Assembly (NCBI GenBank): GCA_031266515.1 | Contig: JAISAW010000007.1 | Span: 1 to 34,206 of the forward strand | DNA: 34,206 nt | Reading direction: 5' to 3' | From: Eubacteriales Family XIII. Incertae Sedis bacterium | GTDB lineage: Bacteria; Bacillota; Clostridia; Peptostreptococcales; Anaerovoracaceae | In this document: piece after piece, positions 1 to 8,481 of the stretch | Position numbering within the stretch: the first letter of the stretch is position 1 | Layout: each line of letters begins with the position of its first letter | The notes under the pieces: model-generated | Database searches by the model: none | What the model was told of the DNA's origin: nothing | What the model saw: only the letters and a program-made list of their open reading frames with translations | Position numbers and translations under genes: made by a program

Positions 1-1230
1 TGGATCGCGTCACTCAGCGACAACTCAAAAAACCCGAAAGGAAGGCGCATCCCGTTCATGCGCATGGCGGCTGTACCGGCGGGGCTGTTCTGTGTGCTGG
101 TTTTCTTTGCCCCTGTGAACGGGCAAAGCGCGATCAACATCGTGTGGGTCGTAGTGGCACTGTTCCTGTATTGCATGAGCCGTTCTTTCTTTGATGTGAA
201 CTTAAAAGCATTGATACCTGAAATCATCCCGGATACCTTTCGCCGTGTGCGTTACTTTACGGCAGTCGCGATCTTCACCACAGTCGGCGGCCTGCTCGTT
301 TCCTTCGTACCTACAATCATCATGATGATTGAAGGGAATATGGACGTCCTTGCGGCATGGCGGGTCAGCATCATGATTTTCCCGATACTTGGGATCATCT
401 GCATGTTGGCATGCTCTTTTTCCATCCGTGAAGCCGACTACGTGGAGCCTGCCCGGATAGATGAAGAGAGGATAGGGATCTTCAGGAGCTTAAAAGGCAC
501 CTTCCAAAACAGGGACTTTGTCATCTTCATGTTTGGCGCGATGGCTTTTGACTTTGCGATCGGAGTTTTCAATGCATCGCTGTTGTTTACCATCGATTTG
601 CTGCTTGGCCTGCAGGCCTCAATGACCACGGTGGTGTTTCTGGTATTGACCGTCGTCACGCTGCTTCTTTACCCGCCGATCCTCCGTCTGGTAAAACGCG
701 TCGGGAAACGAAGGATGATGCTGGCTTCCATCTCAACCTGCGCAGTCATCTTTCTGCTGGTGTTCTTCCACGGGCCGATCAGCAATTTGCTGGGTTCGGG
801 GACAGTCGCGGCAGGAAGTATGTGGGCAGGGATGGCAGGCGAAGGCGCGAAGGTCGGCAGCATCGCGCTGCTTATGATCATGGGTGTGCTGTTCGCTTAT
901 CCTCAGGCTGTCGGCGGTGCCGTCGGTGCCTCCATATTCGCCGACATCGCCCAGTATGACCATATCACTTCCGGCAAAAACCGCACCGGCATGTTCATGG
1001 CGGTCGCAAGCATCATCGGTACGCTGCCGAGCACGCTCGTCCCCGCCGTGGTAGGGCTTGTGATCTATGTCGGAAGCACGAACAGCATGCCGACGGCACA
1101 AGGGGTGAGAATCACCGCGCTTGTGTCCATCGCTTTTGCCGCCGCCGCTTTCTTCTTCTATTGGAAGTACAACGAGAAAAAGATCTTCGGCATCATCGTG
1201 CCTCAGGGCGACGCTAAAGAAAGCGTTTGA
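1..1230 (+). CDS. GPH-family (MFS) sugar:cation symporter, 5' end outside window
   Basis: This is an integral membrane transporter of the glycoside-pentoside-hexuronide:cation symporter type. The frame is open from base 1. The residues before the first in-window ATG (58) read SDNSKNPKGRRIPFMR, which fits the conserved cytoplasmic loop of GPH proteins (a D..S...GRRRP pattern), so the true start lies upstream and 409 residues are visible. About ten hydrophobic segments follow, and the late loop DIAQYDHITSGKNRTG matches the D..DY....G.R motif of the family. The C-terminus is charged and cytoplasmic. The substrate cannot be read from sequence; a glycoside or uronide is the family expectation. A short hairpin terminator follows the stop. 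A second GPH transporter lies at 20207. Confidence 0.85.
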   Translation, partial: WIASLSDNSKNPKGRRIPFMRMAAVPAGLFCVLVFFAPVNGQSAINIVWVVVALFLYCMSRSFFDVNLKALIPEIIPDTFRRVRYFTAVAIFTTVGGLLVSFVPTIIMMIEGNMDVLAAWRVSIMIFPILGIICMLACSFSIREADYVEPARIDEERIGIFRSLKGTFQNRDFVIFMFGAMAFDFAIGVFNASLLFTIDLLLGLQASMTTVVFLVLTVVTLLLYPPILRLVKRVGKRRMMLASISTCAVIFLLVFFHGPISNLLGSGTVAAGSMWAGMAGEGAKVGSIALLMIMGVLFAYPQAVGGAVGASIFADIAQYDHITSGKNRTGMFMAVASIIGTLPSTLVPAVVGLVIYVGSTNSMPTAQGVRITALVSIAFAAAAFFFYWKYNEKKIFGIIVPQGDAKESV

Positions 1231-1241
1231 AGATTATTGCT

Positions 1242-1261
1242 CAGGCATGGCCTGCTTTTTC
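1242..1261 (+). terminator. Short rho-independent terminator after the GPH transporter
   Basis: CAGGC, loop ATG and GCCTG are followed by CTTTTTCT, beginning 12 bases after the transporter stop. The stem is only 5 bp, so it may be weak. The preceding bases TTATTGCTCAGGC (1234-1246) recur exactly at 15965-15977, again just after a stop codon. Confidence 0.5.
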
Positions 1262-1283
1262 TGAAGGGTGCGTGAGCGAGACC

Positions 1284-1373
1284 AGGCTGTCCGCTCACGC
1301 GTAGCCCGCGTAACCCATGCGGAACATCACAGGGTACATGGTCAAGGCTGTCCGCTCACGCGTAGCCCGCGTA
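1284..1373. repeat. Pair of 29-bp direct repeats
   Basis: An identical 29-bp unit, starting AGGCTGTCCGCTCACGCG, occurs at 1284-1312 and 1345-1373, 61 bp apart. Each unit contains a small hairpin, ACGCG-TAGCC-CGCGT. The second copy runs into GTCTGAATAATAAC (1375-1388), which is the inverted complement of the GTTACTATTCAGAC end of the repeat family at 9700 and 29890. The pair therefore probably belongs to a degenerate member of that family. Confidence 0.7.
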
Positions 1374-1389
1374 CGTCTGAATAATAACG

Positions 1390-2817
1390 CTAAGGGAGGC
1401 GCTCAAACACGACAGGCTCGGTCAGGTCTTTGTCGAGATGAACAAGCAGCCGGACGGCACGTTCGCCCGCCTTCTCAAACCTGAGAGGCAGAGCCATCGC
1501 CATCTCCGGCAGGTCTGCGGCCCATCCGAAGAGCTTCGAAGGGACGATGGACATTGGCTTTACGTTGCTTACGTGCAGCCGCAGCCTGCCGCCGCGTTCC
1601 CTGACAGTGAATACGCCGTAGGCCTTGTTTTCATACCGCCCGGGCAAACCGCTGAGCGAGGGGGTTTGCTCGGGCGGTTCGATGATGGTCTGGTACTGCG
1701 AAAAGGCGTTTTCCCGCGCCTCTGAGATCACCTCTGCAAAACGCTTGTCCCAATCTACATCCGTGTATCCAAGGCGTATATCACAGAGCTTCCTGCCGAT
1801 GGCCTCGGCGGAGATTGACACGTTAGCGTTCGTAAGCGCAGCAAAAGCAAAATCCTTTTCAGGCAAAAACCCCGCAAAACTCTTGTATCCCCGGAGAGTC
1901 CCGCCGTGCTGTACAAAGCGTTCTCCACGGAAACGCTCGACGAACCATCCCGTGCCATAGAAAGTATTCGTAATCTCATCAAATTGAAAAGGCGTCATTT
2001 CGCCCGGCCTGATGGGCGTATGTCCCCATTGCATCATGTGCGCCGTCAGCGTGGAAAACAGTTTGTCGCCGTTTGGTGACTTCCCCTGTCGCAGATTCAA
2101 TTTCACCCATTGAAGGAGATCCCTGACGCTCGCACTGATGGATCCGGCGCAGCCGCAATTGGAGGGGTCTTCCGACTTGATCGGATAATTCCTGCCGTTT
2201 TTCTGCACCCTCGGCCTTGCGTAGTTGTCGTCTACGTCCTGGTATGCGAGAGGTTTCGTGTAGCTGCGATCCATCCCGAGGGGATCGAAGATACGCTTTT
2301 TTACAAAATCTCCCCATGGCATTCCGGATACCCGCTCCACCAACAAGGTGAGTGCCGCAAACATGTGGTTCTGGTAACAAAACTTCGTATGTATTGGCCA
2401 CGCAGGCTGAAGGTAACGTATGATGTGCACCATTTCCTCCAATGTGAAATCCTCACGGGTAAACAGCGTGATATCGTGCCGGGGCAGGCCGCAGCAATGG
2501 CACATTGTATCGCGCACTGTCAGCCTCTGCGTCATTTCCTCCGTGTACATGGAAAAATCTGGGAGGTAGCGCGTCACAGGAGCGGATATATCTATCTTCT
2601 CTTTCTCCGCCAGCATCCATGCGGCGGCGGCAATGAAAGATTTGGACACAGAAGCAATCGGAAACACAGTGTCCGCATCGGCCTCGGCCGTGCGCGGGGA
2701 TACCCTCCCAAAGGTATAGTAATGTTCCTCTCCGCCATGCCACACCCCCACAGCGAAAGTCTGTGGACGGAAAGCTTCGCGCGTTGTGCGCACCGCAGCC
2801 TCGAAATCTTTATTCAT
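1390..2817 (-). CDS. Serine hydrolase of the beta-lactamase / class C penicillin-binding fold
   Basis: The 475-residue protein has the three signature elements of this fold: the nucleophile motif S56-V-S-K59, the second motif Y148-Q-N150, and a late H-G-G (in VQHGGTLRGYKSF) matching the H/K-x-G box. Family members include esterases, D-aminopeptidases and beta-lactamase-like proteins; the substrate is unknown here. No signal peptide is visible, so it is probably cytoplasmic. A C-terminal beta-rich extension of about 110 residues follows the catalytic domain, as in many family members. The start is supported by GAGGTGA four bases upstream of ATG. The stop codon lies two bases from the inverted-repeat sequence at 1375-1388. 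Confidence 0.85.
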   Translation of the reverse strand: MNKDFEAAVRTTREAFRPQTFAVGVWHGGEEHYYTFGRVSPRTAEADADTVFPIASVSKSFIAAAAWMLAEKEKIDISAPVTRYLPDFSMYTEEMTQRLTVRDTMCHCCGLPRHDITLFTREDFTLEEMVHIIRYLQPAWPIHTKFCYQNHMFAALTLLVERVSGMPWGDFVKKRIFDPLGMDRSYTKPLAYQDVDDNYARPRVQKNGRNYPIKSEDPSNCGCAGSISASVRDLLQWVKLNLRQGKSPNGDKLFSTLTAHMMQWGHTPIRPGEMTPFQFDEITNTFYGTGWFVERFRGERFVQHGGTLRGYKSFAGFLPEKDFAFAALTNANVSISAEAIGRKLCDIRLGYTDVDWDKRFAEVISEARENAFSQYQTIIEPPEQTPSLSGLPGRYENKAYGVFTVRERGGRLRLHVSNVKPMSIVPSKLFGWAADLPEMAMALPLRFEKAGERAVRLLVHLDKDLTEPVVFERLP

Positions 2818-2856
2818 AACGTCACCTCATTCAAAGCGTGAAATTTACCATTTAAT

Positions 2857-2862
2857 ATTATA
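2857..2862 (-). promoter_or_regulatory. Candidate -10 box for the serine hydrolase
   Basis: A perfect TATAAT on the minus strand lies 40 bases upstream of the serine hydrolase ATG. No convincing -35 box sits at the right distance, so this rests on the -10 alone. Confidence 0.4.
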
Positions 2863-2891
2863 CCGTGTATATCGATAAAGCGCATTTTAAC

Positions 2892-2921
2892 TTGCCACTC
2901 CGCGCCCCGCAGTGATATCCT
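2892..2921 (+). promoter_or_regulatory. Candidate sigma-A promoter for the alcohol dehydrogenase
   Basis: TTGCCA (2892-2897) and TATCCT (2916-2921) are separated by 18 bp, about 60 bases upstream of the dehydrogenase start. A loose dyad, TTAGTTCTCATACTAA (2925-2940), overlaps the predicted transcription start and could be an operator. Confidence 0.4.
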
Positions 2922-2979
2922 TAGTTAGTTCTCATACTAAATTTGAAGCAAAGCGGCTGCGGCTCAGGAGGAAAATAAA

Positions 2980-4161
2980 GTGAAACAATGGAATGCGGAA
3001 AGTCTCGCGCGGACATTCTCTTTTGTACTGCCCACAAAAATAATCTTTGGCACAGGCTGTATCGCGCAGATAGACGATGTGCTGAAAGACTACGGCTGTA
3101 ACCACCCTCTTCTCATCACGGACAAAGGGGTGCTGTCGGCAGGTGTCGCCGATAAGGTAATAGCGGCTTTGGGCAAGGACATCTCATATGAGATCTTCGA
3201 CGGGGTCGAGGCAAACCCCAAAGACAAAAATGTCGCGGACGCTGCTGAAGCTTACGCGAAGGCAGGTGCCGACTGCATGATAGCCATAGGCGGCGGAAGC
3301 CCCATAGACTGCGCGAAGGCTGCAGGCGTGTTGATAGCCCACGGGTCGAGGGACGTGAAGGAATTCGAGGGCAAGTCCGGGGCGGCAAAACCGATCCCGA
3401 CCCTCATCTGCGTCCCCACCACAGCGGGCACGGGAAGCGAACTCACCTTTTCGGCGGTCATCACGGACACCGCAAACAAATACAAGATGACCATCAAGAC
3501 GCCCTACACTGCCGCAAAAGTGGCGGTCTGTGACCCCGCGCTGACGCTCACCGTCCCTCCGGCGGTCACCGCGTCGACGGGAATGGACGCGCTTACACAC
3601 GCGATTGAAGCGTTTACCGCCACAGTTTCCGAACCCATAGCAGACGCGCTCGCGCTATATTCGATGGAACTCATCTTTTCCAATCTGGAAAAAGCCGTCG
3701 CCGATGGCGGCGACCTGGACGCCAGAAGCGCAATGCTGATGGGGAGCATGCTCGGAGGGATGGCTTTCAGCCACAGCGACGTAGCATCGGTCCACTGCAT
3801 AGCTGAAGCCCTCGGAGGCATGTACGACCTGCCGCACGGAGTCTGTAATGCGGTCATCCTGCCGCACATGATGAGGTATTGCATGGGCTACTGCACTGAG
3901 AAATATGGCAGGGCAGCTGTCGCTTTCGGCCTTCCGGACGACAACTATAGCGACGAGGCAAAAGCGACAGCCGCTGTGTACGGCGTGAGGGAACTCGCCA
4001 AAAGCGTAAACCTGCCGGCTTTCTCATCGCTTGGCGTATCGGCCGAAGACTTTCCCGTAATCGCTGCAAAGTCGGCAAAAAACATCTCGAACCTCAGCAA
4101 CCCGAGGCCGATGACGGAAGCGGACTACATGGCGGTACTAAACATCATGGCGGAGCAATAG
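2980..4161 (+). CDS. Iron-containing (group III) alcohol dehydrogenase
   Basis: This 393-residue cytoplasmic NAD(P)-dependent dehydrogenase interconverts an alcohol and an aldehyde or ketone. The N-terminal domain shows the nucleotide-binding GGGSPID and PTTAGTGSE motifs. The C-terminal helical domain carries the metal ligands expected of the family: D and H in MDALTHAIEAF, the next His in SVHCIAEALGG, and the last His in DLPHGVCNAV. Length is normal for the Fe-ADH family. The start is GTG at 2980, preceded by AGGAGG with a seven-base spacer. It stands alone, divergent from the serine hydrolase and convergent with metH. Substrate (butanol, 1,3-propanediol, lactaldehyde or other) cannot be inferred. 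Confidence 0.9.
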   Translation: MKQWNAESLARTFSFVLPTKIIFGTGCIAQIDDVLKDYGCNHPLLITDKGVLSAGVADKVIAALGKDISYEIFDGVEANPKDKNVADAAEAYAKAGADCMIAIGGGSPIDCAKAAGVLIAHGSRDVKEFEGKSGAAKPIPTLICVPTTAGTGSELTFSAVITDTANKYKMTIKTPYTAAKVAVCDPALTLTVPPAVTASTGMDALTHAIEAFTATVSEPIADALALYSMELIFSNLEKAVADGGDLDARSAMLMGSMLGGMAFSHSDVASVHCIAEALGGMYDLPHGVCNAVILPHMMRYCMGYCTEKYGRAAVAFGLPDDNYSDEAKATAAVYGVRELAKSVNLPAFSSLGVSAEDFPVIAAKSAKNISNLSNPRPMTEADYMAVLNIMAEQ

Positions 4162-4216
4162 GGCGGATACGCTGCAACCGGTACGGATACCTGATACGGA
4201 GAATATTGGCTGGGCA

Positions 4217-6586
4217 TCATGCCCCAAAGACAGAGCGGGCGTACTGGGCGGAACTGCTCGCGTCCTTCCCGTAGAAATCGGCACCGATCGAGTCCGCGTA
4301 TTCCTGCGTCACCACTGCGCCGCCGACCATCACTTTGCAGTCAAGCCCGGCTTCTTTCGCCGCGGCTATGGTTTCCGCCATGGCGGGCAGCGTCGTAGTC
4401 ATGAGGGCTGACAGGCCTATAAGCCGGGCACCGCTGTCACGCGCAGCTTCGACGACTTTTTCCGGCGGCACGTCGCGCCCGAGGTCTATCACCGAAAAAC
4501 CGTAGTTCTGCAGCAGGACTTTCACTATGTTCTTGCCTATATCGTGGACGTCGCCTTTGACCGTAGCTATGACGACCGGTTCCCCGCCGCCTTCTTCGCC
4601 CCTCGCCGCAAGCACTTCCTTTACCACGTCAAAGGCAGCTTGCGCCGCGCCCGCCGACGAGAGCAGCTGCGGCAGGTAGATAGTCCCCTTCTCGTAGCCT
4701 TCACCCACCCTGTCAAGGGCGGGCATCAGGTGGCTGTCTATCACATCGAGCGGCTCAGTCTCCGCGAGCAGGCCCCTGGCGGCTTCCACCGCTGCGTCCT
4801 TCAGGCCTTTGAGTATGGCGCTTTCAAGAGGCTCGCCTTCCCCTGCGGATAAGCCGCCCGGTTCCCGTGCTTCCGCCACATCCTCGGCCCCTGCATATTT
4901 TTCGATATACGCCTCCATCTCCCCGTCCGTGCCGGACAGCAGGCGGAAAGATCTGATCGCTTCCATCAATCCGGGTTCCGACGGGTTGACTATCGCCAGG
5001 TCAAGGCCCGCGCCGAGAGCCAACGTCAGGAACTGCCTGTTCAGCAAAGCCCTGTTCGGGAGCCCGAAGCTGATATTGCTCACTCCGAGGACTGTCCTGA
5101 CGCCGAGCCTTTCCTTGACGAGCCGCAGGGCTTCAAGAGTGGCCGTGGCGGCACCCTGCACGGCTCCGGCTGCAAGCGTGAGGCAATCTATATATATGTC
5201 TTCTTTTGGTATCCCGTGCATAGCGGCCGCGTCGCAGATTTTTTCCGCGACGGCAAAACGCCCCTCGGCTGTTTCAGGTATGCCGCCCTCGTCCAGGGTG
5301 AGGCCGACTACCGCCGCGCCGTATTTGGCGCAGAGAGGGAGTATCTGTCCAAGTTTGTCTTTTTCTCCCGTCGTCGAGTTGACTATGGGCTTGCCGTTCA
5401 CGGCCCTCAGGGCCGCCTCTATCGCTTCAGGGTCTGCGCTGTCTATCTGGACGGGCAGGTCGCTCACAGCCTGGACAGCTTTGACCGCTGAGACGAGGAG
5501 CTTTTTCTCATCCGCACCGGGGACGCCCGCATTGATATCGAGGATGTCCGCGCCGCACGAAGCCTGTTCTACAGCAAGTGCCTGCACTTTTCCCAGATCC
5601 CCTTTTCCCATGGAGTTTTTCAGTGCAAGGTTCCCTGTCGGGTTGATCCTTTCCCCTGTCACATCCGCGCCTCCGGCTGTAAACACCCTTGTGGAGGAAG
5701 CGAGCCTGCTGCCTTCGGTCTTTGCGATGGGCTTTGGCACTTCCCCTCTGAATCCCGCCGTCAAGAGGGCTATATGCGCGGGTGAAGTGCCGCAGCATCC
5801 GCCGACCATGCACAGCCCGGCTTCCTTCGCACCTTCCATCTCCGCCGCAAACCCTTCGGGGCCAAGCACATGCTCGCCGGTGATGGGGTCAGGCAGCCCC
5901 GCATTCGGCTTCATAAACACCGGCACATCGACGACCGCCGCCAGCCTCTTCGCAAGAGGGATCATCCCCACAGGGCCGGCTGAGCAATTCAGCCCTATGG
6001 CATCGGGCCTCATCGCGCCGATAGTGATGCCAAACGCCTCGACGGGCACGCCGGCGAAAGTCCGCCCGTTTTCCTCAAAGGTCATCGAGATCACGACCGG
6101 GAGGTCCGTGTGCTCCCTGGCAGCGAGGAAGGCTGTCTTTGCTTCGAGCAAATCCGCCATAGTCTCGATCAGCACCAGGTCGCAGATATCTGCACCGAGC
6201 CTCATCACGTGCGCGAACCTCTCGTAAGCTTCGTCCACAGTCATCACCCCGCCCGGTTCCAGAAGTTCGCCGGTAGGCCCCACGTTCAGTGCTACGAGCG
6301 CGCCTTTTTCGTCGGCGACCTCTCTGGCGCATTTGAAGCCGGCCACTGTCGCCGCGTCCATGTCAAACCCTTCCGGCACTGTCTTCGCCGAACCGAAAGT
6401 ATTCGTTATGATGATGTCCGCGCCCGCGTCTATGTAATCGCTGTGTATCCCCTTCACGATTTCCGGATGGTCGACGTTCATGCTTTCGGAAATCACCCCG
6501 GCTTTCATCCCGCGGGCAAGCAACTGTGTACCCATCGCGCCGTCGAGAAATGTGTATTTGCCATAATCGAGTCTCAGTTTATTCAC
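4217..6586 (-). CDS. metH: Cobalamin-dependent methionine synthase lacking the reactivation domain
   Basis: The enzyme transfers the methyl group of 5-methyltetrahydrofolate to homocysteine through methylcobalamin. Domains in order are homocysteine methyltransferase (about 1-300) with zinc ligands C201, C264 and C265, a pterin-binding domain (about 310-570), a helical cap, and a B12-binding domain with DVHDIG, whose His (about 681) is the lower cobalt ligand. It ends at 789 residues, just after the B12 domain, whereas E. coli MetH continues with about 330 residues of S-adenosylmethionine-binding activation domain. A stand-alone activation protein is encoded immediately upstream. I chose GTG at 6586 because AAGGAG precedes it by seven bases; an ATG at 6604 has its Shine-Dalgarno directly against it. 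Confidence 0.93.
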   Translation of the reverse strand: MNKLRLDYGKYTFLDGAMGTQLLARGMKAGVISESMNVDHPEIVKGIHSDYIDAGADIIITNTFGSAKTVPEGFDMDAATVAGFKCAREVADEKGALVALNVGPTGELLEPGGVMTVDEAYERFAHVMRLGADICDLVLIETMADLLEAKTAFLAAREHTDLPVVISMTFEENGRTFAGVPVEAFGITIGAMRPDAIGLNCSAGPVGMIPLAKRLAAVVDVPVFMKPNAGLPDPITGEHVLGPEGFAAEMEGAKEAGLCMVGGCCGTSPAHIALLTAGFRGEVPKPIAKTEGSRLASSTRVFTAGGADVTGERINPTGNLALKNSMGKGDLGKVQALAVEQASCGADILDINAGVPGADEKKLLVSAVKAVQAVSDLPVQIDSADPEAIEAALRAVNGKPIVNSTTGEKDKLGQILPLCAKYGAAVVGLTLDEGGIPETAEGRFAVAEKICDAAAMHGIPKEDIYIDCLTLAAGAVQGAATATLEALRLVKERLGVRTVLGVSNISFGLPNRALLNRQFLTLALGAGLDLAIVNPSEPGLMEAIRSFRLLSGTDGEMEAYIEKYAGAEDVAEAREPGGLSAGEGEPLESAILKGLKDAAVEAARGLLAETEPLDVIDSHLMPALDRVGEGYEKGTIYLPQLLSSAGAAQAAFDVVKEVLAARGEEGGGEPVVIATVKGDVHDIGKNIVKVLLQNYGFSVIDLGRDVPPEKVVEAARDSGARLIGLSALMTTTLPAMAETIAAAKEAGLDCKVMVGGAVVTQEYADSIGADFYGKDASSSAQYARSVFGA

Positions 6587-6740
6587 GGGTTTCTCCTTCT
6601 GCATCTCCTCGCAAATCTCTCATCTTGTATGCCTGCGCCTGCTATCAAACCTCTTTCGCCGATACCGTCGCTCTGTTCATGAATCTCTTCCATTCGATAC
6701 CGGCACCTGCTCGCAAGCCGCCGCTCCGATACGCTTCCGC

Positions 6741-7448
6741 TCACTCACAGGCCTCTCCTGTTTTCCTTTTTTCGCATTTCTCCCACAGCGCGCAGCTTTC
6801 GCAGCCCGCGCGAGCACCGGTCACAGGATGATCGCTCACGCCGATTATTGCGGTGATGCTCTTCCTCGGCAGCATGATATGGGAATCGGTCACGGTCAGC
6901 CCTATCGCCCTCGCCCCGTCAAGTGCCCTCACCAATTTGTTTTGGACAGACAGATCGAGATCGCCGTATCCAGGCGAATACCTTCCCGTCAGATACACGC
7001 CGGAGCCACCTGGCCCCTCACCGGCAAGCCTTTCCTTTATGAGCCTCTCGGCCTCGTCTGCGTAGCATTCGGCAAGCTCCGACGCGGCGGTGTCAGCCAC
7101 CACGGCGTCAAACGGGTCTGCAGCAGACAGACGCCTCAAATGCGCATCCATCCCCGCTCCGAGCGTCAGCGCAAATACCGCCGCGCCCGTGCAGCCCTCC
7201 AGGTGCCTTTCGATATCGCGCCCTGCGAGGCCTGGCCCACCCGGCTCCAGCGAGACAGCATGACCGCGAGCGTGGCTGCGGACGACCTCAAACACCTTGT
7301 ATACCCACCTCGGAGAGGCGGCTCTTTCAACCTCGGCAAGCGCTCCTGCGATCCTCTTCGCTGCGGCCTCGTCAGGCAAAGCGTCCCCATACCCCAACCG
7401 ATGTATGAATACGTCTTCGTCTATTCCAGGTTTGTTTTCAAATATCAT
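6741..7448 (-). CDS. Stand-alone methionine synthase activation (reactivation) domain protein
   Basis: The 235-residue protein resembles the C-terminal activation domain of MetH, with the characteristic RYSPGYGDLDLSVQ and MLPRKSITAIIG segments that form the S-adenosylmethionine-binding surface. In Thermotoga maritima the equivalent split protein (TM0269) is needed to reactivate the truncated MetH TM0268. Here it sits between metF and the truncated metH, which strongly suggests the same job: reductive remethylation of oxidised cob(II)alamin. The C-terminus has a Cys cluster (CESCALWEKC, with a further Cys near the end) that is absent from E. coli MetH and could bind a metal or Fe-S cluster. 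Its ribosome site is weak, and the gap to metF is 27 bases, so translation may be coupled. Confidence 0.87.
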   Translation of the reverse strand: MIFENKPGIDEDVFIHRLGYGDALPDEAAAKRIAGALAEVERAASPRWVYKVFEVVRSHARGHAVSLEPGGPGLAGRDIERHLEGCTGAAVFALTLGAGMDAHLRRLSAADPFDAVVADTAASELAECYADEAERLIKERLAGEGPGGSGVYLTGRYSPGYGDLDLSVQNKLVRALDGARAIGLTVTDSHIMLPRKSITAIIGVSDHPVTGARAGCESCALWEKCEKRKTGEACE

Positions 7449-7475
7449 AAATACGTTTTGTCATCCCGCCAGGCC

Positions 7476-8348
7476 TCACAGCAAATCGGCTATCCCTTCG
7501 CATATCTCCGCCGCCACATCCGCCCTGTTCATCACATACAGGTGCACACCAGGCGCGCCCTGTTCTATCAGCTCTCTTATCTGCCTGACCGAATAGTCGA
7601 GGCCTGCGCTGTAGAAGCTCTCCGCATCGTCAGCATAGCGCTCGATCAATCTCTGGAATTCCCCTGGGATGCTTGCCCCCGAAAGCGGCAATATACGATC
7701 CACCTGATCCGGCCTGACTATCGGCATGGTGCCGGCTTCTATTAGGCAGTCTATGCCCTTTTGCCTCACTTTGTCGAGGAACGCATAGTATTTCCCATTG
7801 TCAAAAAAGAGCTGGGTCACGAGGTGTCCGACCCCTGCGTCAACCTTGGTCTTTAACGCTTCGATATCGTCCTCAAGGCTTTTGCTCTCCTGATGCTTTT
7901 CGGGGTAGCAGCCGCCTACGATATATATGTCGCTCTGGCTCCTGATATCACGCACGAGGTCGCTCGCGTACGTGTAATCGACGCTGCGGAGCACATCGGG
8001 GTTTGCATCGCCCCTGAGAGCCATCACATTCTCCGCGCCGATCTCAGTAAACGCAGCCAGCTCGCTTGCGATGTCTTCCCTGTTCGAGCTGTAGCAGGTC
8101 AGGTGCGGCAACGGCTCCACCAAAAGATCGTGCTTCAGATGCCGGGCCATCTCGCCGGTGTATGCCGTGTTGCCCGTCCCTCCGGCGCTGTATGTGACGC
8201 TTATGTAGTCTACGGGAAGCTCCGCCAGTTTTGCAAGCGAGCCGTAGACGCTTTCCACCGCCGCATTTTTTTTCGGAGGGAAAACCTCAAAAGCGATCAC
8301 GGGTTTCTTTATTTTTGCCTTTGTTTCAAACAGTGTGTCAAGTCTCAT
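7476..8348 (-). CDS. metF: 5,10-methylenetetrahydrofolate reductase
   Basis: This 290-residue flavoprotein reduces methylene-THF to 5-methyl-THF, the methyl donor for MetH. It has the family's N-terminal FEVFPPK block carrying the catalytic Glu, then YISVTYSAGGTGNT, HLTCYSSNR and ALRGDANPD, all typical of the MetF TIM barrel and FAD site. Length agrees with bacterial MetF. The start is supported by GAGGG five bases upstream of ATG. It is the second gene in the methionine block. In anaerobes MetF may also serve one-carbon metabolism, but no Wood-Ljungdahl genes are adjacent here. Confidence 0.95.
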   Translation of the reverse strand: MRLDTLFETKAKIKKPVIAFEVFPPKKNAAVESVYGSLAKLAELPVDYISVTYSAGGTGNTAYTGEMARHLKHDLLVEPLPHLTCYSSNREDIASELAAFTEIGAENVMALRGDANPDVLRSVDYTYASDLVRDIRSQSDIYIVGGCYPEKHQESKSLEDDIEALKTKVDAGVGHLVTQLFFDNGKYYAFLDKVRQKGIDCLIEAGTMPIVRPDQVDRILPLSGASIPGEFQRLIERYADDAESFYSAGLDYSVRQIRELIEQGAPGVHLYVMNRADVAAEICEGIADLL

Positions 8349-8411
8349 ACGCCCTCTACAGTCAATCTATTCAATAAACTTCTTCTGGCAGCCCCTATTT
8401 TAGCAATTAAG

Positions 8412-8456
8412 GGACTGTTTGAAAATAACCTGTACAGGCTATTTTCAAACAGTTCC
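8412..8456. repeat. Near-perfect 38-bp palindrome between aminotransferase and metF
   Basis: CTGTTTGAAAATA, CCTGTACAGG and TATTTTCAAACAG form one continuous dyad (8415-8452) with a single mismatched pair, extended by GG/CC flanks. It has no loop and no T-run on either strand, so it is not a standard terminator. It could be an operator for a multimeric regulator, an RNA processing site or a small repeat element. Confidence 0.75.
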
Positions 8457-8481
8457 TGACTTCTGGCCCGGCAATTTGCCT

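Noticed and set aside
1284-1373. Direct repeats as a mini CRISPR array
   Set aside because: Only two units exist, no cas genes are present, and the repeats are tied to a transposon-like end.
4162-4216. Terminator between the convergent dehydrogenase and metH genes
   Set aside because: No stable stem with a T-run was found in these 55 bases on either strand.
4809-6227. 472-residue open frame on the plus strand opposite metH
   Set aside because: It is antisense to a gene with unambiguous MetH motifs, is Ser/Ala/Pro-rich with no recognisable domain, and arises from the GC-rich codon pattern.
6587-6740. Cobalamin or SAM riboswitch before metH
   Set aside because: No B12-box or SAM-I core sequence was seen in the gap; it holds only short degenerate CGATACCG-type repetitions.
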